64,000 nucleotides of DNA from Schaalia hyovaginalis (GCF_014208035.1 NZ_JACHMK010000001.1:1612001-1676000); one strand, 5' to 3'; positions 8,286 to 17,337 are shown, numbered from the stretch's first letter. Made by a program: numbers and translations. Notes: a model not told the origin generated them from the sequence alone.

Positions 8286-9371
8286 ATGACGACACTCGAC
8301 AAGCGCTTCGCAGCACTTCGTCCCCGCATCGATCTCGACACGGCGAACGCCCTCGACGACGCCTTGAGCGCGCTCGCACCCGGCGATACGGCCGCCGAGC
8401 TCGTGGATGCCGCCAGGGACTCCGTCCGATCGGGCAAGCGCTTGCGCGCCCTCCTCGCGCACTTCGGGGCCTCGCTGGGATCCGGGACGCCGCTCGGCGA
8501 CGGCGACGTCCACCTGCTCGGCGCAGCGCTGGAGCTCTACCAGGCGAGCGCCCTCGTCCACGACGACCTCATCGACAAGGCGCTGACGCGCCGCGGCATC
8601 GCGACGCCCCACGTCCGCTTCGCCCGCGCGCACGCGCATTCCTCATGGTCCGGCTCCGCGCCGGACTTCGGCGCCGCAGCAGCGGTCCTGCTCGGCGACC
8701 TCCTCTTCTCGGCCGCCGAATCCGCGATGATCCGCCAGAGCCAGCGCCTCCCGCACGACCGGGCGGTGCGCCTCCTGGCGCGCTACGCGCTCATGCACTC
8801 CGAAGTCGCACTCGGCCAGTACCTCGACGTCCGGGCGGAGAACCTCCCCCTTCGGGCCTTCGGGCCGAGCGTCTCAGACGCGCGAGAAGTCGTGCTGAGG
8901 AAATCCGCCCGCTACTCCGTCGTCCAACCGACGCTCCTGGGAGCGGCGGCCGCCGGAGCCGACGAGGACGTCCTGCACGCCCTCGAATCCGCGCTCACGC
9001 CCTGGGGCATCGCCTTCCAACTCCGCGACGACGACCTCGGCGTCTTCGGAGACCCCGAGGTCACGGGCAAACCCGCGGGCGACGACATCCGCGAGGGCAA
9101 GCGGACGGTCCTCCTCGCGCTCACCTGGGAGAACGCCTCCGAGGCCGAACGCCTCCGCCTCGAGCGGGCACTGGGCAACCCCGAGCCGGGCCCCGAGGAG
9201 CTCACGGCGGCCGCCGACATCATCGAGGCCCGGGGCCGCGCCGATCACGAGCACCTCATCGAGGCGCTCATCGAAGAAGGGGCCCGCGCCCTCGACGATT
9301 CCCCCCTCGCCCCGAAGACGAGAAGCGAGCTCCTCGAACTGTCGCGGATCATCACCGCGCGGACGAGCTGA
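8286..9371 (+). CDS. Polyprenyl diphosphate synthase (GGPP/FPP synthase-like)
   Basis: Trans-prenyltransferase that condenses isopentenyl diphosphate with allylic diphosphates. The 361-residue protein has the first Asp-rich motif DDLID after ASALVH, and a second Asp-rich motif LRDDDLGVFGDP. It also has GKRLRALL and the conserved Lys in GKPAGDDIREGKRT. The start ATG 8286 fits the family N-terminus. The next genes are an Rv2175c-like regulator and a PASTA kinase, the same order as idsA2-Rv2175c-pknL in Mycobacterium. This supports an IdsA2-like housekeeping role (quinone or lipid-carrier precursors), but product chain length cannot be read with certainty. Confidence 0.88.
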   Translation: MTTLDKRFAALRPRIDLDTANALDDALSALAPGDTAAELVDAARDSVRSGKRLRALLAHFGASLGSGTPLGDGDVHLLGAALELYQASALVHDDLIDKALTRRGIATPHVRFARAHAHSSWSGSAPDFGAAAAVLLGDLLFSAAESAMIRQSQRLPHDRAVRLLARYALMHSEVALGQYLDVRAENLPLRAFGPSVSDAREVVLRKSARYSVVQPTLLGAAAAGADEDVLHALESALTPWGIAFQLRDDDLGVFGDPEVTGKPAGDDIREGKRTVLLALTWENASEAERLRLERALGNPEPGPEELTAAADIIEARGRADHEHLIEALIEEGARALDDSPLAPKTRSELLELSRIITARTS

Positions 9372-9391
9372 GGGCGCCTCGCCCGGGGCGC

Positions 9392-9742
9392 TCAGAACGC
9401 GAGAGTCGAGGCGATCGCGTTCACCCGATGGTGCCGCCCCGAAAGGATCGCCGCCATCGGGGTCTGAGCGAGCTCCTCCTGGAAGGTGTACAGCCAAGCG
9501 GCCGCCTCATCGGGGGTGAAGCCGTCGTCGGAGAGCAGGGTGAGCGTGCCGGGCAGCGCGAAATGAGGTTCCCATCCGTTCTCACCGGACACGATGATCT
9601 CGCGAGGAATCCCGCGGGACCCGTCGGGGAGCGCGACGCTGAACAGGATCCGGTCACGGACGAGCTGCTTGATGCGCCTCGGCTCCACACCGAGGAGACG
9701 GCTCGCCTCTTCGAAAGAAACGGTCTCGGGAAAATCGGCCAT
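9392..9742 (-). CDS. Rv2175c-like DNA-binding protein
   Basis: A 116-residue protein with an N-terminal helix-turn-helix (SFEEASRLLGVEPRRIKQLV) and a C-terminal helical part ending in RVNAIASTLAF, the layout of Rv2175c. In Mycobacterium the Rv2175c protein is a DNA-binding substrate of the kinase PknL. Here it sits between the prenyl synthase and the kinase gene and is divergent from the kinase, which supports the assignment. A partly paired CTGAG...CTCAG hairpin at 9368-9395 overlaps its 3' end and may stop transcription from both sides. Confidence 0.8.
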   Translation of the reverse strand: MADFPETVSFEEASRLLGVEPRRIKQLVRDRILFSVALPDGSRGIPREIIVSGENGWEPHFALPGTLTLLSDDGFTPDEAAAWLYTFQEELAQTPMAAILSGRHHRVNAIASTLAF

Positions 9743-9834
9743 GCGCCCACCCTAGTCCACGCCGGGGGCGCCGGTATTCGGGCGCGCCGCCCGCGTCACT
9801 CAGATCGGGGCGCGCCCTCCCATAGAATCCACGG

Positions 9835-11856
9835 GTGACCGATTTCGATTCCGCTCCCGATGCGTCGCCCGCCCCGGGCCGACCCACCGAGGTTCTGCGC
9901 CCTGCGGCGCCGTTCCCCGCGCCGGGCGCACCGAACGGCGCGGAGAACGGCGAAGGGCCCGCCGCTCCCGATCCGATGATCGGAATGCTCCTCGACGGCC
10001 GCTACCGCATTCAGCGCCGACTCGCCCGCGGCGGCATGGCGACCGTCTACCTCGCCCAGGATGAGCGCCTCGACCGCGCGGTCGCCCTCAAGATCATGCA
10101 CCCGCACCTCGCGGAATCAGCGGACTTCGTCGCGCGCTTCCGCAGAGAGGCCCGTTCCGCCGCGCGCGTCATCCACCCCGGAGTCGTCTCCGTCTTCGAC
10201 CAGGGGGTCATCCACGGTCAGGGCTTCCTCGTCATGGAGTTCATCGACGGCCCGAACCTGAGGACCCTCCTCAACCAGGAGGGCGCCCTGTCGATCCAGC
10301 GGACGCTGCAGATCCTCCACGATGTGCTCGACGCCCTGCGCGCCGCTCACCGTGTCGGCGTCATCCACCGCGACATCAAGCCCGAGAACGTCCTCATGCC
10401 CGCCGATCCCCCGGCCCGGGTCACGGACTTCGGACTGGCGCGCGCGGCCTCGGAAGTCTCGATGTCGACGACCGGCTCGATGCTCGGCACGATCGCATAC
10501 ATCGCCCCCGAGATCGCAGTCGCCGGGCCGATCGACGAGCGGACCGACCTGTACTCGGTCGGGATCATGGCCTACGAGATGCTCACCGGATCAGTCCCCT
10601 GGGAAAGCGAATCCGCGCTTCAGATCGCCCAGCATCACGTCTCAGACGCCGTCCCGGAGCCCTCGAGGGCCCTGCCCTGGATCCCCCGGGAGATCGACGA
10701 CCTCATCGCGTCCCTGACGGCTCGCAACCCCCTCGAACGCCCGGCCGACGCCGCCGAGGCGCTCGACCAGCTCGCCCGGGTCCAGGCCGCCATCCCCGCC
10801 GAGCTCGGCAGCCGCCGGGCCGAGGTCGCCCCGAAGGCCCCCGCCCCCGCGACGGGTGAGATCCCCGCGCCCACTTCCCCCCTCCCCGAGCCGCTGCCCG
10901 CGACATCCCAAGCGGTGGTGCGCGCGCACGGACCCGAGTCCCCGCCTCCCGCGACGGCGAAGAAGCGCCGCAGGATCGGCCGGATCATCACCGTCCTCGT
11001 CCTTCTCGCGATCATCGGCACCGGCGGGGGCTGGTGGTGGTGGACCGAATACGGTCCCGGCTCCTACATCACGATGCCCCAGACGGCCATGCGCTCGGCG
11101 AGCGCCGTCGAATCCGATCTGGCCGCTCTCGGCCTCGGTGCGATCATCGAGGAGGAGTTCTCGGACACGGTCCCCGAGGGCCAGGTGGTCTCTTCGGATC
11201 CCGAGGGCGGTCAGCCCGTTCACAAGGACGCGGAAGTGCGCCTCATCGTGTCCAAGGGCGTCGACATGCGCATCGTGCCCGATGTCGTGGGCTCATCGAA
11301 GGCGCAGGCCGCGGCCCTCCTCGAGGCCGCGGGACTCGCGCTGGGCGATGTCGAGGAGGAGTTCTCCGAAGACGTCCCCGAAGGCTCGGTGATCTCTCAG
11401 AAGATCGAGAAGGACTCTTCGATCCCCCACGACACGCAGATCGGGGTCGTCGTCTCCAAGGGCCGCGAGCCGCTCTCAGTCCCGAAGCTCGGGGGCCTGT
11501 TAGCCGATGAGGCGAAGGCCGCACTCGAGGGCCTCGGCCTCTCCCCGCGCCCGACCGAGGAGTTCTCCGATTCCGTTCCCGCGGGCACGGTCGTCTCCCA
11601 GTCGACCGCGGAGGGCACGACCCTCTTCAAGGGGGACGAAGTCTCATACGTCGTCTCGAAGGGGCCCGAGAACGTCCAGGTCCCCTCGGTGCAGGGCAAG
11701 CAGGAGAGCGAGGCGATCACGATCCTTCAAGGAGCCGGCCTCCAGGTGCGCGTCGAACGCGTGCTCGGCGGGATCTTCGGCACCGCCCGCTCCACCGATC
11801 CCGGTGCGGGCGATGTCGTGAAGGTCGGCTCGACCATCACCCTGTACGTCGTCTGA
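9835..11856 (+). CDS. Membrane Ser/Thr protein kinase with four PASTA domains (PknL-like)
   Basis: A 673-residue Hanks-type kinase. The kinase domain has the glycine-rich loop LARGGMATVY near 63, Lys86 in VALKIM, catalytic HRDIKPEN (Asp180), DFG at 198-200 and an activation loop with STTGSMLGT. A Pro/Ala-rich linker leads to a membrane segment (IITVLVLLAIIG) near 383-394, a Trp run, and then four extracellular PASTA repeats from about 405 to the end. These repeats bind muropeptides or lipid II in related kinases. The start is GTG 9835. Synteny (prenyl synthase, Rv2175c, aroG) points to PknL, although PASTA domains are more familiar from PknB. A strong hairpin follows the stop. Confidence 0.9.
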   Translation: MTDFDSAPDASPAPGRPTEVLRPAAPFPAPGAPNGAENGEGPAAPDPMIGMLLDGRYRIQRRLARGGMATVYLAQDERLDRAVALKIMHPHLAESADFVARFRREARSAARVIHPGVVSVFDQGVIHGQGFLVMEFIDGPNLRTLLNQEGALSIQRTLQILHDVLDALRAAHRVGVIHRDIKPENVLMPADPPARVTDFGLARAASEVSMSTTGSMLGTIAYIAPEIAVAGPIDERTDLYSVGIMAYEMLTGSVPWESESALQIAQHHVSDAVPEPSRALPWIPREIDDLIASLTARNPLERPADAAEALDQLARVQAAIPAELGSRRAEVAPKAPAPATGEIPAPTSPLPEPLPATSQAVVRAHGPESPPPATAKKRRRIGRIITVLVLLAIIGTGGGWWWWTEYGPGSYITMPQTAMRSASAVESDLAALGLGAIIEEEFSDTVPEGQVVSSDPEGGQPVHKDAEVRLIVSKGVDMRIVPDVVGSSKAQAAALLEAAGLALGDVEEEFSEDVPEGSVISQKIEKDSSIPHDTQIGVVVSKGREPLSVPKLGGLLADEAKAALEGLGLSPRPTEEFSDSVPAGTVVSQSTAEGTTLFKGDEVSYVVSKGPENVQVPSVQGKQESEAITILQGAGLQVRVERVLGGIFGTARSTDPGAGDVVKVGSTITLYVV

Positions 11857-11873
11857 TCCCCTGGGGCCCCATG

Positions 11874-11911
11874 GGCAGGGGGCCCGACGCCAGCGCGTCG
11901 AGCCCCCTGCC
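11874..11911. terminator. Bidirectional terminator between pknL-like gene and aroG
   Basis: A two-tier hairpin: outer arms GGCAGGGGGC (11874-11883) and GCCCCCTGCC (11902-11911), with an inner stem CGACGC/GCGTCG around a CAGC loop. It sits between two convergent genes, 17 bases past the kinase stop and 15 bases past the aroG stop. Confidence 0.8.
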
Positions 11912-11926
11912 GCATTCTCGCCGGGA

Positions 11927-13357
11927 TCACTCCCCGGAGCGTTTGAGGTGCTCCGCGACCTGGAAGGCCAGCTCCAGGGACTGCTGGTGATTGAGCCTGG
12001 GATCCACCAGCGTCTCGTAACGGCTCGCCAGAGAGGCCTCATCGAGTTCCTCGGAGCCGCCGACGATCTCGGTGACATCATCCCCGGTGAGCTCCACGTG
12101 AATGCCGCCGGGGACGGTCCCCGCGTCGTCATGAGCCTCGAAGAAGCCCTTGACCTCATCCATGATCGTCTCGAAGCGCCTGGTCTTGTACCCCGAGGAG
12201 GAGGTGATGGTGTTCCCGTGCATGGGATCGGTCATCCACGTGACCGGACGGCCATCGGCCTTCGCCGCTTCGAGCAGCGCCGGCAGACAGTCGCGGATGC
12301 GATCCGCGCCCATCCTCGTGATGAAGGTCAGCCGCCCCTCCTGGCCGTCAGGATTGAGGCGCTTGACGAGGCCGAGCATCTGCTCGGGCGTCGTCGTGGG
12401 GCCCAGCTTCACGCCGATCGGGTTGCGGATGCGGCGCAGGAGCTCCACATGGGCGCCGTCGAGATCCCGGGTCCTCTCCCCGACCCAGAGGAAGTGGCCG
12501 GAGGTGTCGTAGGCCCGCCCGGTCCGCGAATCGATGCGGGTCATCGCCGACTCGTATTCGAGGAGGAGAGCCTCGTGCGAGGAGTAGAGATCCACCTCCC
12601 GCAGCGAATCGAAGTCCGCCCCCGCGGCCTCCATGAACTTCACGGCCCGGTGGATCTCCTCCGCGAGGGACTCGTAGCGCGCGTATGCCGGATTGGCCGT
12701 GAATCCCCGGTTCCAGTGATGGACGAGCCTCAGATCCGCGTACCCGCCCTTCGTGAAGGCGCGAATGAGGTTGAGGGTCGCCGCCGCATGATGGTACGTG
12801 TCGAGCAGGCGGTGAGGATCGGGGGTCCGGGCCTCGGCCGTGAATTCGAAGGAGTTCACGGCGTCACCGCGGTACGAGGGCAGTGTGACGCCCCCGCGGG
12901 TCTCCGTGTCCTTCGACCGCGGCTTGGCGTACTGGCCGGCGATGCGCCCGATCTTGACCACCGGCATCGATGCGCCGTAGGTGAGCACGACCGCCATCTG
13001 CAAAAGCGTCTGGATCTTCAAGCGCAGGTGATCCGCCGTCGACTCCGCGAAGGTCTCCGCGCAGTCGCCGCCGGTGAGCACGAAGGCCTCTCCCCTGCCC
13101 GCAGCGCCGAGCCATTCGCGCAGGTCATCCACTTCACCTGCGAAGACGAGCGGAGGCTGGCGCCTCAGCTTCGCCGCGACCTCGCGGACCGCGGACGAGT
13201 CCGGGTAGTCGGGCTGCTGAACGGCGTCGTGCGAACGCCACGAATCCCAGGGGGCGTCGCTCCCCGAATCCGGGGCGTTCAACTGTTCCGGATCGTGGTG
13301 GATCGAGTCGCGAACGTATCTCGATCCACCACGACCGGGCTTGACGGGCAGGTTCAC
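11927..13357 (-). CDS. aroG: Class II 3-deoxy-7-phosphoheptulonate (DAHP) synthase
   Basis: Condenses phosphoenolpyruvate with erythrose 4-phosphate, the first step of the shikimate pathway. The 476-residue class II (plant/AroG-Mtb type) enzyme has PPLVFAGEVDDLREWL, LTGGDCAETF with the metal-ligand Cys, YGASMPVVKIGRIAGQYAKP, and the C-terminal TWMTDPMHGNT and GIHVELTG motifs. The chosen start is GTG 13357. It overlaps the pfp stop by four bases (GTGA) and leaves the family-length N-terminus. It is third in a minus-strand plsC-pfp-aroG run and ends at a shared hairpin. Confidence 0.93.
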   Translation of the reverse strand: MNLPVKPGRGGSRYVRDSIHHDPEQLNAPDSGSDAPWDSWRSHDAVQQPDYPDSSAVREVAAKLRRQPPLVFAGEVDDLREWLGAAGRGEAFVLTGGDCAETFAESTADHLRLKIQTLLQMAVVLTYGASMPVVKIGRIAGQYAKPRSKDTETRGGVTLPSYRGDAVNSFEFTAEARTPDPHRLLDTYHHAAATLNLIRAFTKGGYADLRLVHHWNRGFTANPAYARYESLAEEIHRAVKFMEAAGADFDSLREVDLYSSHEALLLEYESAMTRIDSRTGRAYDTSGHFLWVGERTRDLDGAHVELLRRIRNPIGVKLGPTTTPEQMLGLVKRLNPDGQEGRLTFITRMGADRIRDCLPALLEAAKADGRPVTWMTDPMHGNTITSSSGYKTRRFETIMDEVKGFFEAHDDAGTVPGGIHVELTGDDVTEIVGGSEELDEASLASRYETLVDPRLNHQQSLELAFQVAEHLKRSGE

Positions 13358-14571
13358 TTCGCCGCGGGCTTCACATCCTGGCCGATTTCGGCCATGAGAG
13401 CGGTGAACCATTCCTGCGTGATGTCGAAGGGCTTGCCGCCGGCGATGCGCGGGAAGGCGATGGCGGCCAGGCGATCGCCGTTGTCCTCATCGTGGCCGAT
13501 GACACCGGACTCGCCCCTCAGAGCGCATTCCACGGCGTAGTCGGTCATCGACTTGATGAGGCGCAGGTCCTCGGCGTTCGCGCGCGAGGAGCGCGAGAAG
13601 TAGCCCGACTTCTGGACCATGACCTTCTCGGCGCCGATCTTCGCCGCGAACTGCTTGGCGAACCACTGTCCGGGGTTGATCGTGTCGAGCTTGACGTGAC
13701 CGAAAGGATCGCGCTGGACCTCCAGGCCGGCGGCCTCCATCTCGGCGATGATCTCGGGGACGCCCGCGCCCTCGGAGAGGAAGATGTTGACGTTGCCCTG
13801 CTCGTCCATGATCGCCTTGAGGCGCTCGGCCTCGGCGTCGATGTCGATCGCCATTTCGGGCAGGAAGATGGCGTGGATGTCCCAGCGCTCCTTCGACAGG
13901 CCGATCGAGGGCACCCATTCCTGGGTCTTCAGCCACTCGTGGTACTCCTTCGATCCCGCGGCGGTCAGCCAGCCGCAGTGACGGCCCATGATCTCGTGGA
14001 TGATGAGCATGCGGGGGTTCGAGCGGTGCTCGCCGATGATGTTCTGGGCGTACTCGGACACCTCTTCGGCGGCGGTCCAGGCGCCGAGCGACTGGCGGAT
14101 CGGAATCACGTCGTTGTCAATCGTCTTGGGGAGACCGACGACCGTCAGGTGGTAGTCGTGCTCCTCGAGGTAGGCGGCGAGATCGGCCGCGGTCGTGTTC
14201 GTGTCGTCGCCGCCGATCGTGTGGAGGACGTCGACGCCGTCGGCGCGAAGCTGCTCGGCCGCCTTCTGCAGGGGGTTCTCGCCCTCGGCGACAAGACCGC
14301 GCTCCACGAGGTTCTTCGCATTCGTCAGCTTGACGCGCGAGTTGCCGATCGGGGAGCCGCCGAAACGGTGAAGGATCCCCGCGTGCTTGCGGGCCTCCTC
14401 GTCCACGACGACGAAGTTGCCGGTGAGCAGGCCGTGGTAGCCGTTCTGGTACGCGATGATCTCGATCGAAGGATCGATCTCGTTGTAGCGCTCGATGAGA
14501 CCGCCGACCGCGGAGGAGAGGCACGGGGCGAAACCACCGGCAGTGAGCAGGGCGACGCGGCGAACCGACAT
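13354..14571 (-). CDS. pfp: Pyrophosphate-dependent 6-phosphofructokinase
   Basis: Phosphorylates fructose 6-phosphate with PPi (glycolysis, reversible). The signature is GGDDTNTTA, with Asp where ATP enzymes have Gly, and PKTIDND, with Lys where ATP enzymes have Gly. Both substitutions mark the PPi-dependent group. MGRHCGWLTA is the sugar-phosphate motif. The 405-residue start at ATG 14571 has AAAGG 8 bases upstream. A GTG three codons earlier has no room for a ribosome site. Its stop overlaps the aroG start, so aroG translation is likely coupled to it. Confidence 0.92.
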   Translation of the reverse strand: MSVRRVALLTAGGFAPCLSSAVGGLIERYNEIDPSIEIIAYQNGYHGLLTGNFVVVDEEARKHAGILHRFGGSPIGNSRVKLTNAKNLVERGLVAEGENPLQKAAEQLRADGVDVLHTIGGDDTNTTAADLAAYLEEHDYHLTVVGLPKTIDNDVIPIRQSLGAWTAAEEVSEYAQNIIGEHRSNPRMLIIHEIMGRHCGWLTAAGSKEYHEWLKTQEWVPSIGLSKERWDIHAIFLPEMAIDIDAEAERLKAIMDEQGNVNIFLSEGAGVPEIIAEMEAAGLEVQRDPFGHVKLDTINPGQWFAKQFAAKIGAEKVMVQKSGYFSRSSRANAEDLRLIKSMTDYAVECALRGESGVIGHDEDNGDRLAAIAFPRIAGGKPFDITQEWFTALMAEIGQDVKPAAK

Positions 14572-14708
14572 TGATGACACCTTTCAGCGTTGAGATCGTG
14601 CGGCCGGACGGCGCGCACGCACCGGGTTCATCCTACCCGGAGGACGGGGATGGGCATGGGTCGCCCGTCCCGCGGACTCGTCCGCGATCAGAGCGTCCAC
14701 GCGGGGGC

Positions 14709-15542
14709 TCAGGCCGTCGGCCCCGATTCATCGTTCGCGCCCGCAAGAGGCCCCTCGCCTTCACGCGGGTCCTCGGGGCGCCGAGGGACTTCGACGACGG
14801 GCGCGGTCCTGCCTCCCGGCCCGGGCCGCCCATTGGTCGGCACCGGGCCGTCGAACTTGCCCTCGGCGGCGAGCTTGGCCTTCACATCCGCGGCGTAGAG
14901 ATCCACGTACTCCTGCCCCGACAGCAGCATGAGGTTGTACATGATCTCGTCGGTGATGGCCCGCAGGACGAAACGGTCCTTGTGGAGGCCCTTGTAGCGC
15001 GAGAAGTCGAGCGGCTCGCCGATCACCATGCCGATATTGGTCCGCGAGGGAAACTTCTGGCCGATCGGCTGGGCGGCATGGGTGCCGATCATGGCGACGG
15101 GGATGACGGGGGCGCCCGAGAGGAGGGCGAGGCGGGCGACACCGGTCTTGCCCCTGTAGAGGCGCCCATCGGGTGAACGCGTCCCCTCGGGGTAGATGCC
15201 GAAGAGCTCGCCCGAGCGGAGGCGCTCGAGGCCCGCTTTGAGCGCGCCTTCAGAAGCCGAGCCCCCGGAGCGGTCGACGGGGATCGTGCCGACTGCGCGC
15301 ATGAACTCCTTCGTCGCCCATCCCTTGACGCCGGTGCCGGTGAAGTAGTCGGCCTTGCCCATGAAGACGACTTCGCGATCGAGCATCATCGGCAGGAAGA
15401 CCGAATCCCACACGGCGTTGTGATTGGAGGCGAGAATCGCCGGCCCGGACTCGGGGACGTTCTCCTTCCCGCGGATCCACGGCTTGTAGGCGGCCTTGAG
15501 AATCGGGCCGCCGGTTGCTTTGAGTGCCTGGTAGAACGCCAC
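14709..15542 (-). CDS. 1-acyl-sn-glycerol-3-phosphate acyltransferase (PlsC family)
   Basis: Acyltransferase of phospholipid synthesis, 277 residues. The catalytic motif I is SNHNAVWDSV (HxxxxD). Motif III is YPEGTRSPDG, followed by RGKTGVARLAL, and motif IV is VIPVAMIG. The C-terminal 40 residues are Pro/Gly-rich and not conserved. I chose GTG 15542 because GGAGGA lies just upstream. An upstream in-frame GTG at 15569 lacks such a site. The gene precedes pfp and aroG on the same strand with a 137-base gap. Confidence 0.88.
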   Translation of the reverse strand: MAFYQALKATGGPILKAAYKPWIRGKENVPESGPAILASNHNAVWDSVFLPMMLDREVVFMGKADYFTGTGVKGWATKEFMRAVGTIPVDRSGGSASEGALKAGLERLRSGELFGIYPEGTRSPDGRLYRGKTGVARLALLSGAPVIPVAMIGTHAAQPIGQKFPSRTNIGMVIGEPLDFSRYKGLHKDRFVLRAITDEIMYNLMLLSGQEYVDLYAADVKAKLAAEGKFDGPVPTNGRPGPGGRTAPVVEVPRRPEDPREGEGPLAGANDESGPTA

Positions 15543-15785
15543 GGCTCCTCCACGAGTTCGTCGAGTCACGGATCAGCACCCACTCTATGCCCGTTTCCCC
15601 GCTGCCGCCTCCGGCAGGCCGCTGCGACCGGGGTAGGGACACTCGTGCGCGCGCACCTGCACAGGTGCCCATCGCCGCCCCCTCCGGAGCCCCGTCGTCC
15701 CTGCCCGGAACCGGGAGCCGGAGCCTCGCGAGGCGAAGCCCCGGAGCCTTTCGGCGCGCGCCGCCCGCGGCGGCTCGGATGCACT

Positions 15786-15818
15786 GAGGGCCGGGCGCCC
15801 CAGCGGCGCCCGGCCCTC
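15786..15818 (-). terminator. Terminator after the receiver-like gene
   Basis: A 14-bp perfect stem GAGGGCCGGGCGCC / GGCGCCCGGCCCTC with a 5-base loop, 10 bases beyond the stop at 15829. The rest of the 286-base gap up to the plsC start shows no gene and presumably holds the plsC promoter. Confidence 0.75.
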
Positions 15819-15828
15819 GGTCGCGGAT

Positions 15829-16224
15829 TCAGCGACGAGCCGATGCGAGGACCCGGGCGACCGTCTCCTGCAGGACGATCGGATCGAGGGGATCCGGAAT
15901 CGCCGCAGCGCCGCCCGCCCAGGAGGCGAGCCAGTCGTCCTGCTGGCGCGCGGTCAGGAAGATCATCGGGGGAAGCTCGTCGAGCGTATTGCGGAGCTCG
16001 TGCGCGAGGGACATCCCGCCTTCCTTGGTGGTCTCCGCATCGAGGATCAGCAGGGCGAAGTCCGTGGACTCGACGAGTTCCTTGGCGCCGAAGGGAGTGG
16101 CGGCTTCGGACCATTCGATGACCGGGGTGTTCTTCGAGGCCCGCAGGCCGATCCCATCGATGACGGCGCGACGCTTATCGACGTCGCCCGAGAAGACGAG
16201 GACGCGGACGGTGTTCTCACTCAC
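15829..16224 (-). CDS. Stand-alone receiver-like (pseudo-receiver) protein
   Basis: 131 residues with the fold of a CheY receiver: beta-1 VRVLVFSGD, an Asp in LLILDAETT at the phosphorylation position, and LTARQQDD at the switch Thr position. The near-invariant Lys of the fifth strand is replaced (AIPDPLDP instead of a KPF/KPL motif), and the first acidic pair is reduced (SGDVDKR). It may not signal through normal phosphorylation. No kinase or output domain is adjacent. It is followed by its own strong terminator and lies downstream of an FKBP gene. Confidence 0.65.
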   Translation of the reverse strand: MSENTVRVLVFSGDVDKRRAVIDGIGLRASKNTPVIEWSEAATPFGAKELVESTDFALLILDAETTKEGGMSLAHELRNTLDELPPMIFLTARQQDDWLASWAGGAAAIPDPLDPIVLQETVARVLASARR

Positions 16225-16293
16225 TGATGTGCACTCCTGTGGTTCGGCGCCGGCGCACGCAGCGCTCGGCGATCTCGCCCATTGTACGCACGA

Positions 16294-16324
16294 GCGGGCG
16301 GTCCCCGATGAGCGGACCGCCCGC
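16294..16324 (-). terminator. Terminator after the FKBP lipoprotein gene
   Basis: Stem GCGGGCGGTCC (16294-16304) and GGACCGCCCGC (16314-16324), 9-base loop, 31 bases past the FKBP stop on the minus strand. Confidence 0.65.
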
Positions 16325-16355
16325 GGCGCTGAAACCCGTCACCGGGCCCCGGACA

Positions 16356-17327
16356 TCACTGCGCGCGCATGACGCCGACGAGATCGATGACCATGACGGT
16401 CATCGGCGAAGCGCCGGATTCCGCCGCCGCGCCCGTGTCCATGACGAAGACGACGCGATCGCCCACATGAGCGCCGACCAGTTCGACCTGATCCGCGGGG
16501 ACCGCCAGCGGGCCTTGCTGCCATGCGGAGCTCACGGTCGCGTTGTCGCCGAAGACGCCGCCGACGGCCCGGTAGAGGACGTAGTCGCCCGCTTTGATCT
16601 CATCGCCGACGCCGTTGATGATCGTCGTGCGCGAGTCGCCCGCAGGAGCCGCCGCCCCTTCGGTGAAGCTGAGGGTCGGCTCCTTCCCGGCTTCGCCCTC
16701 GACGACGATGCCCTCAGGGGCGGTCTCGCCCGAAGGCGCGCCCTTCGACAGGGTCTGCGCATCGGCCTGCGAGCCGGAGGAGGAGGCGAGGACGTCGACG
16801 ACGAAGACGAGGGTGGATCCGCCGGGAATGGACGAATTGCCCTGATCGCCGTAGCCGAATTCCGAGGGCACCACGATCTCGACGCGATCGCCGACGTGGG
16901 CGCCTTCGAGGCCGTAGGTCCATCCGGGGATGACCTGCTGGAGCGAGAAGGTCGCGGGCTTGCCCGATTCGAAGGAGGACTCGACCTTCGTGCCGTCCCA
17001 GAGGGCGAGCTCGTAGTTGACCATCACCGTGTCGCTCGTGGTCAGGGCCGCGCCGTCGCCCTCGTTGAAGGTCTTGACGCTGATCTTCGTCGGCGCATCC
17101 CCCTTGCCCGCCGAGATCTCCGGATCCTCGCCGAAGCTCCCGGTGACATCGGGGAAATTCGCCTTGCCGCTCCGGTCGACTTCAGGCGCGGCGGACGCGG
17201 ACTGGGCGCTCGACTGATCGGAGGACGCGGACTGGGCGGAGTCGGCGGAGGAGCACGCCGCGAGCGAGGCCACGAGGGCCATGGACAGGGCGAGTGCGCC
17301 GATGCGTGCGCGTACGGTCTTCTTCAT
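16356..17327 (-). CDS. FKBP-type peptidyl-prolyl isomerase lipoprotein with two FKBP domains
   Basis: Predicted extracytoplasmic lipoprotein that catalyses proline cis-trans isomerisation in exported proteins. ATG 17327 has GGAG upstream. The signal peptide ends in the lipobox LAAC, followed by a Ser/Ala-rich linker. The first FKBP domain (about 120-215) has DTVMVNYELALWDGTKVESS, VIPGWTYGLEG, VPSEFGYGDQG and STLVFVVDVL. A second, weaker FKBP-like domain (about 245-320) has GDYVLYRAVGG, VELVGAHVGDRVVFVMDT and MTVMVIDLVGV but has lost the aromatic pocket residues. It is 10 bases downstream of erpA and ends before a hairpin. Confidence 0.88.
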   Translation of the reverse strand: MKKTVRARIGALALSMALVASLAACSSADSAQSASSDQSSAQSASAAPEVDRSGKANFPDVTGSFGEDPEISAGKGDAPTKISVKTFNEGDGAALTTSDTVMVNYELALWDGTKVESSFESGKPATFSLQQVIPGWTYGLEGAHVGDRVEIVVPSEFGYGDQGNSSIPGGSTLVFVVDVLASSSGSQADAQTLSKGAPSGETAPEGIVVEGEAGKEPTLSFTEGAAAPAGDSRTTIINGVGDEIKAGDYVLYRAVGGVFGDNATVSSAWQQGPLAVPADQVELVGAHVGDRVVFVMDTGAAAESGASPMTVMVIDLVGVMRAQ

Positions 17328-17337
17328 CGCCCTCTCC

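Noticed and set aside
14571..14708. Small RNA or gene between plsC and pfp
   Set aside because: No conserved structure or coding frame seen; probably only promoter and leader of pfp.
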